From Dehalococcoidales bacterium (lineage in GTDB: Bacteria; Chloroflexota; Dehalococcoidia; Dehalococcoidales; UBA2162), in contig JAENIS010000025.1 in assembly GCA_016844285.1 (NCBI GenBank), positions 1 through 17,465 of the forward strand: a DNA stretch of 17,465 bases. Reading direction: 5' to 3'. The notes beneath the pieces are model-generated. The model was not told the DNA's origin. It did not search any database and saw only the letters and a program-made list of their open reading frames with translations. Positions 1-6,936 of this stretch are shown here, in pieces. How positions within the stretch are numbered: position 1 is the first letter of the stretch; every line of letters starts with the position of its first letter. A program made the position numbers and the translations under genes.

Positions 1-220
1 TCCGGTCAAGGTCGAGGGTAGTGGCATCGACGATGGTGTCTACCCCACCCTCTTTCGCCTGCTTGAGACTGTCTACCACGCGCCCCATCAGGTTAGTGCC
101 GAGAAGCTCAGGGTAGTCCCGGTAAACCCCGGGTGAGGCGACCATGATATGTTCATGCATCAGGGTAAAGCCGAGGTTAGCCGTATCCAAAGGTCCGAGC
201 ACACTATTGATAATTGTCAT
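1..220 (-). CDS. phosphotriesterase-family metal-dependent hydrolase, N-terminal part
   Basis: This is the first 73 codons of a gene that runs off the left edge of the window. The protein opens with a segment reading GFTLMHEHI, with His22 and His24 forming the HxH metal-binding motif at the end of the first strand of the amidohydrolase TIM barrel. The order GPL-x-TANLGFTLMHEH near the N-terminus is typical of the phosphotriesterase-related family, whose members hydrolyse lactones, phosphotriesters or related esters at a binuclear metal centre. A later segment, GGVDTIVDATT, fits the second barrel strand. The ATG at 218-220 is preceded by AAGGAG about 10 bases upstream. It starts 46 bases after the stop of the beta-CASP nuclease on the same strand, so the two may be co-transcribed. 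Substrate cannot be deduced from this fragment. Confidence 0.85.
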   Translation of the reverse strand, partial: MTIINSVLGPLDTANLGFTLMHEHIMVASPGVYRDYPELLGTNLMGRVVDSLKQAKEGGVDTIVDATTLDLDR

Positions 221-266
221 GGCATGACAACTCCTTCCGCATCCGGTCTATTAGCCACGAAAGCTT

Positions 267-1673
267 CTAATCCAGTAAAACTTTATCCTGATAACCTGGC
301 ACGACTACTTTCCAGCCGGTTTGTTCGGTGACTGCAGTGGCGAAGCGCTGAGACACACCGGCTTCTCCGTGGGTAACGAAGAGACGTCTGGGTGGCGTGG
401 TGAAATTGGATAACCACCTGAGGAGTCCCACTTTGTCAGCATGTGACGAAAGACTGTGAAGTTGTACTACTCTTGCCCTGACCAGGTAGTATTGCCCCAG
501 TATTCTAACCTCTTTGGCCCCGTCAATAATCTGTCTCCCCAGCGTTCCTGGTGCCTGGTAACCAACGAAGAGGATAGTGCTATCCGGTCGGGAGATATTG
601 GTGACAAGATGATGCTTGATACGTCCACCGGTACACATCCCGGAACCGGCGATAACGATAACGCTGCCCACGATGTGGTTTATCGCCTTTGACTCACCGA
701 CGGTCCTGACTAATTTAAGACTGGGGAAGTCAAAAGGAGATTTCCCCTGATGCATGAGGTCAGCCACATCGGCGTCAAACAGTTCCGGATAGTGTTCAAA
801 CATCTCGGTAATGCTGACCGCCAGAGGACTATCCACAAAAACCATCAGGTGGGGGATACGGTCATCGAGCAGCAATTTGTTCAGGTAGTAGAGTAGCTCC
901 TGAGACCTCTCCAAAGCGAAGCTGGGGATGACGATGTTACCTCCCTTTCGGGCGGTAGTATTGATGACTTCAACAAGTTCGCCGGCGGCCTCATCTGACC
1001 TTTCGAGTAACCTATCACCATAAGTGGACTCTACCAGGACATAGTCCGCTTCCGCAAAGCGCGTTGGATTGTGCAGGATAGGTTTGTCCCAACCGCCAAT
1101 GTCCCCGGAAAAGATAATTGTCCGCTTGTCTCCGTTCTGACGTACTACCACCTTAATCATGGATGAGCCCAGGACGTGCCCGGCATCGTAAAAGGTAGCT
1201 TCGACACCATCGCCGATTTCAATAGTCTTGCCATAGCCGACCGGCTTGAATAGCGGCAAGCAAGCCTGTGCGTCATCTGCGGTGTATAACGGCTTCTCCG
1301 GGTAGGTCACTCGCCTACCCTCTCGCTCATGTCTTCTCTTCTTGAACTCGGCATCCTCCTGCTGGATATGGGCCGAATCGGCCAGAATGGCTTCGGCAAT
1401 CTCGGCAGTGGCTGCCGTGCCGTAGATTGGACGCCTAAATCCCTCGCGAACGAGCTTGGGCAGCAGGCCACAGTGGTCAAGGTGAGAATGGGTTAATAGC
1501 ACAGCATCCAGTGTCCTGGGTGGAGCGTAAAAAGGCTGCCAGTTGCGTAGGGTCAGCTCTCTTTCCTGGTAAAGCCCGCAGTCTACCAAAAAGCTGACAT
1601 TATTAGCTTTGACGAGGTATTGTGAACCGGTCACATTCCCGGCAGCACCAAGGAAAGTTAGCTCAATCTGCAT
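267..1673 (-). CDS. beta-CASP metallo-beta-lactamase RNA-processing nuclease
   Basis: A 468-residue protein of the metallo-beta-lactamase fold with a beta-CASP insertion, the CPSF73/YSH1-like group of RNA exo- or endonucleases. Zinc-site motifs are visible in order: THSHLDH (His62, His64, Asp66, His67), DAGHVLGS (His166), and SGDIG (Asp191). The beta-CASP motifs follow: VEST with Glu215 (motif A), GSGMCTGGR around 343-351, SSHAD with His411 (motif B) and VTHGE with His435 (motif C). Nothing essential appears to be missing and the length is normal for the group, so it should be an active cytoplasmic nuclease. There are no N-terminal KH domains of the archaeal aCPSF type. The ATG has only a weak ribosome-binding site. 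The gene is followed closely by the phosphotriesterase-family gene on the same strand. Confidence 0.92.
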   Translation of the reverse strand: MQIELTFLGAAGNVTGSQYLVKANNVSFLVDCGLYQERELTLRNWQPFYAPPRTLDAVLLTHSHLDHCGLLPKLVREGFRRPIYGTAATAEIAEAILADSAHIQQEDAEFKKRRHEREGRRVTYPEKPLYTADDAQACLPLFKPVGYGKTIEIGDGVEATFYDAGHVLGSSMIKVVVRQNGDKRTIIFSGDIGGWDKPILHNPTRFAEADYVLVESTYGDRLLERSDEAAGELVEVINTTARKGGNIVIPSFALERSQELLYYLNKLLLDDRIPHLMVFVDSPLAVSITEMFEHYPELFDADVADLMHQGKSPFDFPSLKLVRTVGESKAINHIVGSVIVIAGSGMCTGGRIKHHLVTNISRPDSTILFVGYQAPGTLGRQIIDGAKEVRILGQYYLVRARVVQLHSLSSHADKVGLLRWLSNFTTPPRRLFVTHGEAGVSQRFATAVTEQTGWKVVVPGYQDKVLLD

Positions 1674-1766
1674 AACTTATTCTTACCATGCGCCGTCTTA
1701 TTTAATGTCTAGTAAGGTTAGTTACTGAACTAATTACTGCTTAACACACATTATCGTGTTCTAATG

Positions 1767-1888
1767 ACCTCATCCCCTTTATCCCTTTCTCCTGAGAGGA
1801 GAAGGGGAAGAGATTAGAGAGGGGGCAGCGCCACCTCTCTCTTACTAACTCCTTCTTCCCTCTGGGAAGGGGGTCGGGGGGATGGGTG
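1767..1888. repeat. palindromic GC-rich dispersed element, short copy (copy A)
   Basis: The 302-base gap between the helicase stop and the nuclease start holds this element and otherwise only unremarkable flanking sequence. It is made of three successive inverted repeats: 1783-1807 (10 of 11 base pairs), 1816-1840 (10 of 11 pairs around AGC) and about 1851-1873. The outer ends (CCTCATCCCC at the left, GGGGGATGGG at the right) are imperfect inverted repeats of each other. The same arrangement and end sequences recur at 10923-11107, where an extra internal hairpin is present. It contains no ORF of its own and looks like a non-autonomous MITE or REP-like element that also ends up acting as a terminator downstream of the helicase gene. 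Confidence 0.7.
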
Positions 1889-1975
1889 TGACACGACCTA
1901 ATACCACCGGTGTATCAAGGACATCTCTCGTATTTTGGCCAAGGCAAGATAGTCACCAATTTACCCAACATGACA

Positions 1976-3136
1976 CTAGCGCGTCGCGCGAACGAGTGTT
2001 CTTTCTGGTGCAGGCACTTTATAATCAAAGTCCTGCAGGGTACGGCGCTGCAATGGCGCATTAAGTAGATGCTCAAGGGAGCGTACCATAGCCATATCTT
2101 CACTGGTCACGAAAGTGAAAGCATCGCCAGTTTTGCCAACCCGTCCGGTACGGCCAATACGATGAATATAGGCATCCGTACAATCGGGCATATCGTAGTT
2201 GATGACGTGTGAAATATCCGAAACATCGATGCCTCGGGAGGCAATATCGGTTGCCACCAACACCTGATATGAGCCGTCACGGAAGCCATCGAGGGCGGCC
2301 TGACGCTTGTACTGAGACAGGTCACCTTGAATTGAGGCTGCCCGGTAGCCCTCTCTTTTCAGTTGCTGGGCAACCCGCTCGGCGCGGTGCTTGGTGCGTG
2401 TAAACACAAGCACCGAACCCGTGCCGATTTTACGCAAAAGCTCTGTGAGCAGCGCCGTCTTGAGGTCTTGTCTCACCGGATACAGAGCGTGTGAAACTGT
2501 TTCTGCCGGTAGTGTCCGGCCAATCTGCACGGTGACCGGGTCATGCAGGATTTCCCGTACCAGATGCCGGATATCTTCAGGCATGGTAGCCGAGAAAAGC
2601 AGCGTCTGCCGCGGCTTTAAGATACATCTTAAAATGTTGCGGATATCGGGTAGAAAGCCCATGTCAAACATCCGGTCTGCCTCGTCGATGACCAGAACTT
2701 CCAGGTCGGATAAACTGATGGTGCCTTTCCAGAGGTGGTCTAGCAACCGGCCGGGACAGGCGACGATGATTTCGACGCCACTGCGTAGCTTCCGGTTCTG
2801 CTGTTCCATGCCCACCCCACCATAAATAGCGATGCCTCGCAGCCCCGTTTTCTGTCCCAACTCGGTGATAGCGTCGTAAGTTTGCTCGGCTAGTTCACGC
2901 GTCGGTGACACGATGAGAGCGCCAACGCGCCCCCTCGGGCTCCGCAGCAGCCGCTGCAAAATCGGCAGCACAAAAGCAGCCGTCTTACCGGTACCGGTCT
3001 GGGCCAGGCCAATGAGGTCACGGCCCTGCATAATCGGTGGGATAGCTTGAATCTGAATTGGTGTGGGGGTAACGTAACCGAGCGCCCGTACACCGGCCAT
3101 GATGCTCGGATGAAAGTTAAAGGTTTCGAAACTCAT
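1976..3136 (-). CDS. DEAD-box ATP-dependent RNA helicase (RhlE-like)
   Basis: A 386-residue RNA helicase that unwinds RNA duplexes using ATP. All core motifs can be read: Q motif with PTPIQ around 24-28, AQTGTGKT (45-52, Walker A), PTREL (78-82), CPGR (127-130, where TPGR is usual), DEAD (151-154), SAT (182-184), VFTRTK (244-249), ATDIASRGID (295-304) and HRIGRTGR (325-332). It has the compact core of the RhlE/CsdA group with only a very short tail after motif VI, so no extra RNA-binding domain. The ATG follows AAGGAG by about five bases. It lies 84 bases downstream of an RRM protein gene on the same strand. In many bacteria such pairs act together in cold-shock RNA remodelling and ribosome assembly; that role here is inferred. 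Confidence 0.95.
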   Translation of the reverse strand: MSFETFNFHPSIMAGVRALGYVTPTPIQIQAIPPIMQGRDLIGLAQTGTGKTAAFVLPILQRLLRSPRGRVGALIVSPTRELAEQTYDAITELGQKTGLRGIAIYGGVGMEQQNRKLRSGVEIIVACPGRLLDHLWKGTISLSDLEVLVIDEADRMFDMGFLPDIRNILRCILKPRQTLLFSATMPEDIRHLVREILHDPVTVQIGRTLPAETVSHALYPVRQDLKTALLTELLRKIGTGSVLVFTRTKHRAERVAQQLKREGYRAASIQGDLSQYKRQAALDGFRDGSYQVLVATDIASRGIDVSDISHVINYDMPDCTDAYIHRIGRTGRVGKTGDAFTFVTSEDMAMVRSLEHLLNAPLQRRTLQDFDYKVPAPERTLVRATR

Positions 3137-3220
3137 TAAAACTCCTTCGGTAAAATATCGAGCGATGTGTCTCCACTGTAGGAGAGGCTACTCGATTAAT
3201 TTGCGACGATTTATTATTAT

Positions 3221-3547
3221 TTAGTATCTTCTTTGTCTTACTTTGCGATTGAACTGGTTCATGATTCTTCCCTGGAGGGATTCTACCCCGCTCTTATCGG
3301 AAAGAGGCAGTGCCCCGACAACATCAATCGCCTGATTCCTTATTTTTTTGCCTTTGAGGCTGCTAATAGCGGCTTCGCCCTCAGATTTTGAGGCCATTTG
3401 CACAAATCCATATCCCCTGGCCTGGCCACTGCCAATATACTGGTTGTTCATGATGACCACCGATGTCACGACTCCGAAAGCAATGAATTCCTGCCGCAGT
3501 TCTTCCTCAGTAACGTCAAGAGATAAGTTGCCCACATAGATGTTCAT
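3221..3547 (-). CDS. RRM-domain RNA-binding protein
   Basis: A 108-residue single-RRM protein that binds single-stranded RNA. RNP2 is IYVGNL (3-8) and RNP1 is RGYGFVQM (44-51), with the aromatic residues needed for base stacking (Tyr4, Tyr46, Phe48). The fold is followed by a basic tail rich in Arg and Lys (about 93-108) instead of the glycine-rich tail of the cyanobacterial Rbp proteins. The ATG is preceded by a strong GAGGAGGGG site. The gene lies upstream of, and on the same strand as, the DEAD-box helicase, which supports joint work on structured RNA, perhaps in cold adaptation. Confidence 0.93.
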   Translation of the reverse strand: MNIYVGNLSLDVTEEELRQEFIAFGVVTSVVIMNNQYIGSGQARGYGFVQMASKSEGEAAISSLKGKKIRNQAIDVVGALPLSDKSGVESLQGRIMNQFNRKVRQRRY

Positions 3548-3729
3548 CTTAGCCCCCCCTCCTCAGAAGTAGGCCACGCCCGGCCAACGCTTCTCATTAA
3601 CGCTTGGACTAATGTCTATGAAGTCATCGATTTATCTTCTGCGTACCAGATAGACTCCAATAAGGACGGGTTACCAACAGAGATTCTCATTGTCCGCCCT
3701 CTTTCCCTGATTTGTCTCTGCAACCGCGC

Positions 3730-3912
3730 TCAAAACCTTTCCCGGCGCCTTCTTCTAGCCGCGTTTCTGGTTTTTATCCGGGCAGCATCTCCCTTGGAGA
3801 CAAAATGGTTGTGGGCCTTAGCCTCACGTAAAATACCACTCATCTGCACCGACCTTTGGAAACGCTTTAGTAAAGAGTCCTGTGATTCGCCTTCACGTAG
3901 TTTAACTTCCAT
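3730..3912 (-). CDS. rpsU: 30S ribosomal protein S21
   Basis: A 60-residue very basic protein that matches bacterial ribosomal protein S21 in layout. It has an N-terminal strand (MEVKLREGES), an amphipathic helix with LLKRFQRSVQ, the conserved SGILREAK segment where S21 usually has AGILxExR, and an Arg/Lys-rich C-terminal helix ending AARRRRRERF. S21 sits in the small subunit near the anti-Shine-Dalgarno end of 16S rRNA and helps translation initiation. A GTG nine bases further upstream (3919-3921) is in frame, but it lies inside the GAGGTG ribosome-binding site. The ATG at 3910-3912, eight bases after that site, is therefore the better start. It neighbours the RRM protein, the helicase and a zinc-ribbon protein. 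Confidence 0.9.
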   Translation of the reverse strand: MEVKLREGESQDSLLKRFQRSVQMSGILREAKAHNHFVSKGDAARIKTRNAARRRRRERF

Positions 3913-3994
3913 CGATATCACACCTCAAAGATTCTAGAGGCATACCTATGCTGAGTACTCCCAGCCGATATATACTCTCAAGCTTAAACCAGCA

Positions 3995-4312
3995 CTATCG
4001 ATTGACTCTGACTTTACGGTAGCAATCGCTACAGTACACCGGCTTCTCCCCGCTCGGTTCAAAAGGTACCTGGGTCTCTTTGCCGCATTCGGCACACACT
4101 GCCGGAAACGTCTGGCGACTGGGCCCGTAGCTAGAGCCATTACTGCCGCTTCCGCCACTACCGCGCTCTGCTTTCCTTACCTGACGGCACGTGGGACAGC
4201 GCTTGGGCTCATTGGTATAGCCTTTAGACTGGAAGAACTCTTGCTCTCCACCACTGAAGGTGAAGGTAGTCCCACAATCGGAACACTGGATTGCCTTGTC
4301 CTGAAAACTCAC
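3995..4312 (-). CDS. double zinc-ribbon (CxxC) protein
   Basis: A 105-residue protein with four CxxC knuckles. Cys10/Cys13 and Cys39/Cys42 make the first zinc ribbon, with the FFQSKGYTNEPKRCPTC signature of the small 'probable zinc-ribbon' family. Cys73/Cys76 and Cys94/Cys97 make the second, with the PFEPSGEKPVYC pattern of the CxxC-about 20-CxxC domain. A Gly/Ser-rich linker (about 50-66) joins them. The protein probably binds two zinc ions and may contact nucleic acid or a protein partner; the family has no settled function. The start is GTG, supported by GGAGG seven bases upstream. It lies upstream of rpsU on the same strand with an 82-base gap, so a link with translation is possible but not shown. 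Confidence 0.85.
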   Translation of the reverse strand: MSFQDKAIQCSDCGTTFTFSGGEQEFFQSKGYTNEPKRCPTCRQVRKAERGSGGSGSNGSSYGPSRQTFPAVCAECGKETQVPFEPSGEKPVYCSDCYRKVRVNR

Positions 4313-4524
4313 TGGATGACCTCCTCTCTTAAATAATATAGTTGGTTAGAGTTCGGGTCACCCAACACTTGAACAGACTTGAGGAATTCAAAGCAGTATA
4401 TGATAACCTAAACTTAAACCGTCCTTGTCACCTAGTATACTACTATGTAGACTTCTTTGCAACTCTGCGGTGGATATGATGTATTGTTATCAAACCGCTG
4501 CTTAGATACGTGGAAATCTATTGA

Positions 4525-5427
4525 CTAGCTGACCCTGTTGCCACAGCCAGGGCAGAATTTGTCGGTGCCCTGTATCGGCCTGCCACATTTCGGGCAAAAT
4601 CTGCCGCCGCTTCGGCGCTTCCCTCCGGATGCCGTTACCGTTCTCTTGTCAGCAGCATTCCTTACCGGACGCTTTGAGCTTTTCATGGACTTGAGTATCC
4701 AGAAGGCGCCGCCAAGGACAATAACACTCGCCAGCATCACCAGCAGTATTGTTTTTATTTCTGTCGAGCCAGTGGAGCCGGAGGAATTAAGCTGTGGGTC
4801 ATTGATAGAGACATCCGAATCTGCCTTCGTATACAGAATGTCGTAGTGAAGGGGAGGGTCATTTATACCAAGATTCTGATATCGGTAACTTTGAATGGCA
4901 AGACCATCCCCGTCTGTTCCTGCTAAGCCCTTGGGAGCAACATCAAAATTGGCCGCCGTTCTGGGTTGCTGAATCACCACGTACAAGTCGGCAATAGGAT
5001 AAAGCCACCGGAAATCATAGGATATCTTCTTATCAGGCTGTCCGACGATGGCACTGGCGTCGTAGTACTCCACCCGGAAGGTATCAGTTGTCACTGTGTA
5101 GCTAATCTCATCCCACCCCGGTATTGACGATGGTGTCCGAGCGGGAGGTCCGCCGGTGTATTTCCCCTGGGCATCCTTGGAACCAGCGGAAAACATGACA
5201 GCAGAAGAAGGGACGAGAAATCTAATCTGGGCCGGAGGGTTTGCACCAGCTATTTTCCCCTCAAGCATGACCAGTAGACGGGGGTCATCATATTCGGGAT
5301 TGACCCACAGGGTAACATTTCTCAATCCGGCCGGTTCCGGTGGAGCCGCATGAACCGACTGCGAACGAGCACCGAGTGTCAAGCTAATGACGGCCGCAAA
5401 AAGCAGTAGCAAATAGCGAATCTTCAC
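4525..5427 (-). CDS. exported membrane-anchored protein with C-terminal zinc ribbon
   Basis: About 300 residues, using the GTG at 5425-5427, which is preceded by AAGAAGG at good spacing. An upstream in-frame ATG at 5488-5490 would add 21 residues before the signal peptide and is less likely. The protein has a signal peptide (hydrophobic core LLLLFAAVISLTLG, probable cleavage after VHA near residue 27) and an external domain of about 190 residues rich in beta-strand, with no motif I recognise. A transmembrane helix follows at about 227-245, then a basic linker. The end is a zinc ribbon of the FCPKCGRPI-about 10-FCPGCG type (Cys278, Cys281, Cys292, Cys295), which would be cytoplasmic. The ligand of the external domain is unknown. 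It is transcribed away from the Cys-rich secreted protein gene on the plus strand. Confidence 0.75.
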   Translation of the reverse strand: MKIRYLLLLFAAVISLTLGARSQSVHAAPPEPAGLRNVTLWVNPEYDDPRLLVMLEGKIAGANPPAQIRFLVPSSAVMFSAGSKDAQGKYTGGPPARTPSSIPGWDEISYTVTTDTFRVEYYDASAIVGQPDKKISYDFRWLYPIADLYVVIQQPRTAANFDVAPKGLAGTDGDGLAIQSYRYQNLGINDPPLHYDILYTKADSDVSINDPQLNSSGSTGSTEIKTILLVMLASVIVLGGAFWILKSMKSSKRPVRNAADKRTVTASGGKRRSGGRFCPKCGRPIQGTDKFCPGCGNRVS

Positions 5428-5611
5428 AGAATACCTTCTTAACCCTCCATCAACAATAAAGGCACACCCAAACACACCCATCCGGGACACTGTTCTTGAC
5501 AGAGTCCCTGCTCGATGGTTACTTTATTTTAGCTAATGACCAGGCTTCGCCGCAAGTCAGACATATCATGACATTTGGTGGCGAGACCAATCAGAGTTTT
5601 TTAGTTAGATG

Positions 5612-5620
5612 TGGTATAAT
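5612..5620 (+). promoter_or_regulatory. extended -10 promoter for the plus-strand metal/redox cluster
   Basis: TGG followed directly by a perfect TATAAT forms an extended -10 element (TGnTATAAT). No good -35 hexamer is present at the usual distance, which an extended -10 can tolerate. Transcription would begin near 5626, leaving a leader of about 40 bases before the ATG at 5667, which has its own GGAGG. It lies in the intergenic space between divergent genes, as expected for a real promoter. Confidence 0.6.
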
Positions 5621-5666
5621 ATATCAGATGGTTACTAACGTTGCCCGGCGTAAGCTGGAGGATTTG

Positions 5667-6083
5667 ATGTATCTAACCCGTGCCGGGATTGCGCGGTTAA
5701 AACTGGTCAGGGCTATCTGCCTCCTTGTTTTCATCGCAATCGTATTGCTAATCGGGGCAACTCCAGTTTCTGCTGTAGCAATGGACGGGGCTGGTGGTTG
5801 CCCGCCCACTCACGGTCAAGCTAAGGCATCGGTCCCGCTCTGTTGTGTCACCCCGGATTGTCCACTCGCTCACTCCATCACAGCTAATGTGCTTCCATCT
5901 CATAATCACCTTACCCTGAGCAAGGTTGTCCACATCAGACTTACCGCAAACCAGCTCACTGAGTCTTCATTTGACCGAAAACGACTCTCCCAACGAGATA
6001 CACCTCAAGCAATCCTCCGTCCCCCCGGGGACGGTTACCGCTGTCGTAACTCTCTGAATTCCGAAGAACCTCCTCCAATCTAA
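5667..6083 (+). CDS. small Cys-rich secreted protein of unknown function
   Basis: A 138-residue protein when started at the ATG at 5667, which has GGAGG five bases upstream and lies about 40 bases after the TATAAT. The frame stays open further upstream to 5496, but that would start before the promoter. It has a basic N-terminus, a hydrophobic segment (about 15-31, VRAICLLVFIAIVLLIG) and a likely signal cleavage near VSAVA. The mature part carries Cys45, Cys59-Cys60, Cys65 and the segment CPLAHS, followed by His-containing stretches (LPSHNHL). The end reads YRCRNSLNSEEPPPI. I do not recognise the family. The overall plan (signal segment, CC and CP-H motifs, proline-rich last residues) resembles small exported proteins seen near copper or other metal loci, so metal handling outside the membrane is a reasonable guess. 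Confidence 0.6.
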   Translation: MYLTRAGIARLKLVRAICLLVFIAIVLLIGATPVSAVAMDGAGGCPPTHGQAKASVPLCCVTPDCPLAHSITANVLPSHNHLTLSKVVHIRLTANQLTESSFDRKRLSQRDTPQAILRPPGDGYRCRNSLNSEEPPPI

Positions 6084-6229
6084 TCCCCGGAAAGCCTTCG
6101 TCTGGCTATCGATTACAGCAACTGTTTCCCTTTTACGCTACCTTTTTGTCCTGAATCATAGGAGACGGATGGTTCATTATTCCACATCGCTTATCCCAGA
6201 GCATAGGCTTTGCTTTGGCTCTCGATTTA

Positions 6230-6292
6230 AATAGAAGGAGGGACATGAAACTATACCAGGTAGTTCTAAAAGATATCCTACGAACAAAGCGG
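6230..6292 (+). repeat. direct repeat of the ABC permease gene 5' end, copy 1
   Basis: This stretch matches 8374-8436 at 56 of 63 positions, with the 38 bases from 6236 to 6273 identical, covering the ribosome-binding site and first ten codons. Similarity fades after that. It is either a relic of a second, deleted permease gene or a recently copied leader. Confidence 0.85.
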
Positions 6293-6319
6293 GTGCTTCA
6301 TACTAAAGGAGAACTATGA
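6245..6319 (+). CDS. 24-codon upstream ORF copying the ABC permease N-terminus
   Basis: An ORF of 24 residues starts at ATG 6245 behind GGAGGG. Its first 16 residues read MKLYQVVLKDILRTKR, identical to the start of the permease encoded at 8389 except for Thr14 in place of Arg. The next codons (VLH) still resemble the permease's RVLY with one codon missing. It ends at TGA 6317-6319, overlapping the ATG (6316) of the FixH/YtkA-like gene as ATGA, the classic arrangement for translational coupling. Its ribosome-binding site is stronger than an average one, so it is probably translated. It may be a truncated remnant of an ancestral second permease gene, a leader peptide, or both. Peptide function is unknown. 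Confidence 0.55.
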   Translation: MKLYQVVLKDILRTKRVLHTKGEL

Positions 6320-6936
6320 GAAAATCGTACTTCAGGATAATCAATATATTAGCGCTATCATTAATTCTAGTTCTGTCAATTGCGCATCCAGTACTGGCGG
6401 ATGCCGACGAGGCTCGTCATGAGGTAAAAGAGGTTGATGGGTACAAGTTAAAACTGACTTTTGTCGAAGGCGATGTGCAGTTGGGTCACAACAAGCTGAA
6501 TATTGAAATCAAAGATACTCAAGCCCAAGTTGTGGGCAATACAACGGTAACAGTAATCGCTGAACTGTATCGTGAAACCAGCGAGAACAGCGCTAAAGAC
6601 ATGGATAAACATTCTAGTGGGAAAACCAGTGCCCAGCAAGATACATCTATTGAGACCCCTATCCGTACTGTCAAGGCAGAAATGGAGGCCGGACAGAAAA
6701 TCGGCGAATATGAAGGCGAAGTGGAATTAGAAGAAGCTGGTCACTGGATGATAAAAGTGGTTTTCCTAATTCAATCGCAAGAAAGGGTTGCCGAATTCCA
6801 GGTGGATGTCCATGGTGCACCGAATGGCTGGGTCATTCTCTGGTCATTCTTGGGCATTAACGCCGGAATTATATCCGCGGCAGCCATCACCAGAAGAAAG
6901 TCCGTTAATACCCCGGTATTGGAGGAGATAAATTGA
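6316..6936 (+). CDS. FixH/YtkA-like exported membrane-anchored protein
   Basis: A 206-residue protein with a signal peptide (about 1-28, ending HPVLA) and an external beta-rich domain. A C-terminal transmembrane helix (about 171-191) is followed by a short positive tail (TRRK), so the domain faces outward. The pattern YKLKLTFVEGDVQLGHNKLNIEIKD, a central variable loop with His and Lys, and then AGHWMIKVVF near 141-150 with a closing VDVHG strand fits the FixH/YtkA-like immunoglobulin-type domain. That domain occurs in copper- or cytochrome oxidase-related and metal-export loci. His58, His143 and His166 are candidate metal ligands. AAAGGAG precedes the ATG, which overlaps the 24-codon ORF. Its TGA overlaps the TTG start of the polyferredoxin gene, so the two should be translated together. 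Confidence 0.7.
   Translation: MRKSYFRIINILALSLILVLSIAHPVLADADEARHEVKEVDGYKLKLTFVEGDVQLGHNKLNIEIKDTQAQVVGNTTVTVIAELYRETSENSAKDMDKHSSGKTSAQQDTSIETPIRTVKAEMEAGQKIGEYEGEVELEEAGHWMIKVVFLIQSQERVAEFQVDVHGAPNGWVILWSFLGINAGIISAAAITRRKSVNTPVLEEIN

Noticed and set aside
4433..4442. 10-base palindrome TAGTATACTA in the gap 4313-4524, as an operator
   Set aside because: It is short, single, AT-rich, not near a convincing promoter, and could occur by chance. The rest of this gap shows nothing that I can support.
5496..5525. TTGACA at 5496-5501 as a -35 of a plus-strand promoter
   Set aside because: The hexamer is perfect, but at 16-18 bases spacing there is only TTACTT or TACTTT, which is a poor -10. 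The extended -10 at 5612-5620 is far better placed.
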